Shown: in pieces, positions 44,770 to 45,599 of the stretch
Position numbering within the stretch: the stretch's first letter is position 1
Layout: the number at the start of each line of letters is the position of its first letter
DNA from: Fidelibacterota bacterium
GTDB lineage: Bacteria; Fidelibacterota; Marinisomatia; SCGC-AAA003-L08; D37C17
Assembly (NCBI GenBank): GCA_030748955.1
Contig: JASMKZ010000008.1
Span: 1-45,599 of the forward strand
DNA length: 45,599 nt
Direction of reading: 5' to 3'
Translations under genes and position numbers: made by a program
The notes under the pieces: generated by a model
Told to the model about the DNA's origin: nothing
The model's input: only the letters and a program-made list of their open reading frames with translations
Database searches by the model: none

Positions 44770-45599
44770 TTATACATTTAGCGATACCATAAATTCACTA
44801 GCACTCATTTCTTCACAGTCAAAAATAGTTTCTTTCAATTGTTTTTTTGCAGCAGTATCAAATTTATCACCAGCCAATGAGTTGAATTTATTTTCTAAAT
44901 CATCTATGGTCATTGGTTCTCGAGGATCACCTTTTGGATATTCTAGGTATTCTTCAAATATTCTGCCATCGTTGGTAGTCACAACCACTCTAGATGGTTG
45001 CTTGGCTGGAAACATTTTTTCAAATTCCTGCGAAGGTTCACCCTTAATTTTATCAATAACCTCAAAAATTCGAGGGTCTTTCAGTTTTTCATCAGAGAAT
45101 GAGTCAGTAGTGATTTTCTTATCTACCATTGCTGCTGCTAGGCAATAGGGTAGGGAGTGGTCTGCAGTTTCCCTAGATTCTGGCCTGTATTTGGTGGGAT
45201 CGAATAAAATATCATAAGCCTGGGCGAAACAGGTTACCTTCACTTCTTTGATATCAGAGTACTCCAAGTCATTGCTTATCATGGCATTCAACAGGCAAGA
45301 TAGGTGAGTGTGAGTTAGGGCTTCTGTTGGGAAAGCTTTCATACCGCATTCCATAATTTTATAGCTATTTCCCAATTCACCAACAAGAGCTTCAATATCC
45401 CATGCCCAGGATGATATGCCATCTCTGCCTTCCATATCCGTTGGTTTCATGGACTCATCTTTTGCATCCCAGCCAATAAACGCATCCATAAAACCTTCCT
45501 TGCCTTCAAACACGCGTTCAGTACCAGAATAACCTCTTTTTGCCATGAGAGCTGCAAAAACACCAGACTGTACAGCCATGGGGTCAACGGTGTTTTTCA
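44770..45599 (-). CDS. MmgE/PrpD family protein (5' end beyond window)
   Basis: Only the C-terminal part (276 codons) is in the window. The frame is open to the last base, and the segment TVDPMAVQSGVFAALMAKRGYSG is internal to this family. Members of about 450-490 residues include 2-methylcitrate dehydratase (PrpD) and cis-aconitate decarboxylase. GMKAFPTEALTHTHLS and ADHSLPYCLAAAMVD are typical. No prpB or prpC is visible, so propionate degradation cannot be claimed. It reads into thrC. Confidence 0.9.
   Translation of the reverse strand, partial: KNTVDPMAVQSGVFAALMAKRGYSGTERVFEGKEGFMDAFIGWDAKDESMKPTDMEGRDGISSWAWDIEALVGELGNSYKIMECGMKAFPTEALTHTHLSCLLNAMISNDLEYSDIKEVKVTCFAQAYDILFDPTKYRPESRETADHSLPYCLAAAMVDKKITTDSFSDEKLKDPRIFEVIDKIKGEPSQEFEKMFPAKQPSRVVVTTNDGRIFEEYLEYPKGDPREPMTIDDLENKFNSLAGDKFDTAAKKQLKETIFDCEEMSASEFMVSLNV

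Noticed and set aside
1..45599. tRNA, rRNA, insertion sequences, prophage genes
   Set aside because: The intergenic gaps are short and none shows a tRNA-like cloverleaf; no transposase, integrase or phage protein was seen among the reading frames.

Overview
The window comes from an AT-rich bacterial genome, most likely a marine Marinimicrobia (SAR406, Candidatus Neomarinimicrobiota) or a close relative in the FCB group. The evidence is the pairing of dockerin-like Asp/Asn-rich tails on surface proteins with a type IX secretion (T9SS/Por) C-terminal domain, a LptF/LptG permease that implies an outer membrane, DUF5723-like outer-membrane proteins, and 11 copies of a 15-residue Asp/Asn repeat. 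The lineage is inferred from these features, not from a marker-gene tree. No rRNA, tRNA, CRISPR array, insertion sequence or prophage gene was found. The sequence reads as ordinary chromosome, rich in operons with overlapping genes.

Layout. 1-3104: a 5'-truncated repeat protein translationally coupled to pyrK-pyrD, then an RlpA-like protein. 3218-10040: four exported proteins. Two dockerin-tailed surface proteins (an FG-GAP propeller and a LVIVD/choice-of-anchor B protein) flank two lipoproteins, a Met-rich beta-propeller and a pentaheme cytochrome c. 10118-16143: a penicillin-acylase-family hydrolase, a PduO-type cobalamin adenosyltransferase and a large M1 metallopeptidase. 16196-23578: a SAM-II riboswitch with a terminator, followed by metH-metF-metK-ahcY, a complete activated-methyl cycle that ends in a perfect hairpin. 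23523-27589: a large lipoprotein coupled to an outer-membrane barrel protein. 27655-28740 (minus): LptF/LptG permease. 28954-31814: a PyrR-type attenuator and pyrR-pyrB-pyrC.

31818-35576: a sigma70-type promoter, then rplM-rpsI-rpsB-tsf-pyrH-frr and a strong terminator. 35584-35991 (minus): TerB-like protein. 36137-41145: a DUF512 radical-SAM protein, der, a T9SS-exported metalloprotease and a YigZ-family protein. 41173-45599 (minus): an operon read as MmgE/PrpD (cut by the window edge), thrC, thrB, queE, queC.

How the genes work together. Pyrimidine synthesis is split between pyrKD, the PyrR-controlled pyrRBC and pyrH in the translation operon. Methionine/SAM recycling is one riboswitch-controlled operon. 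MetH needs methylcobalamin, and the nearby adenosyltransferase points to use of adenosylcobalamin as well. The surface cluster is the least explained part: an outer-surface heme lipoprotein paired with a methionine-rich, possibly copper-binding propeller, next to dockerin-tailed proteins that share a 14-bp promoter element.
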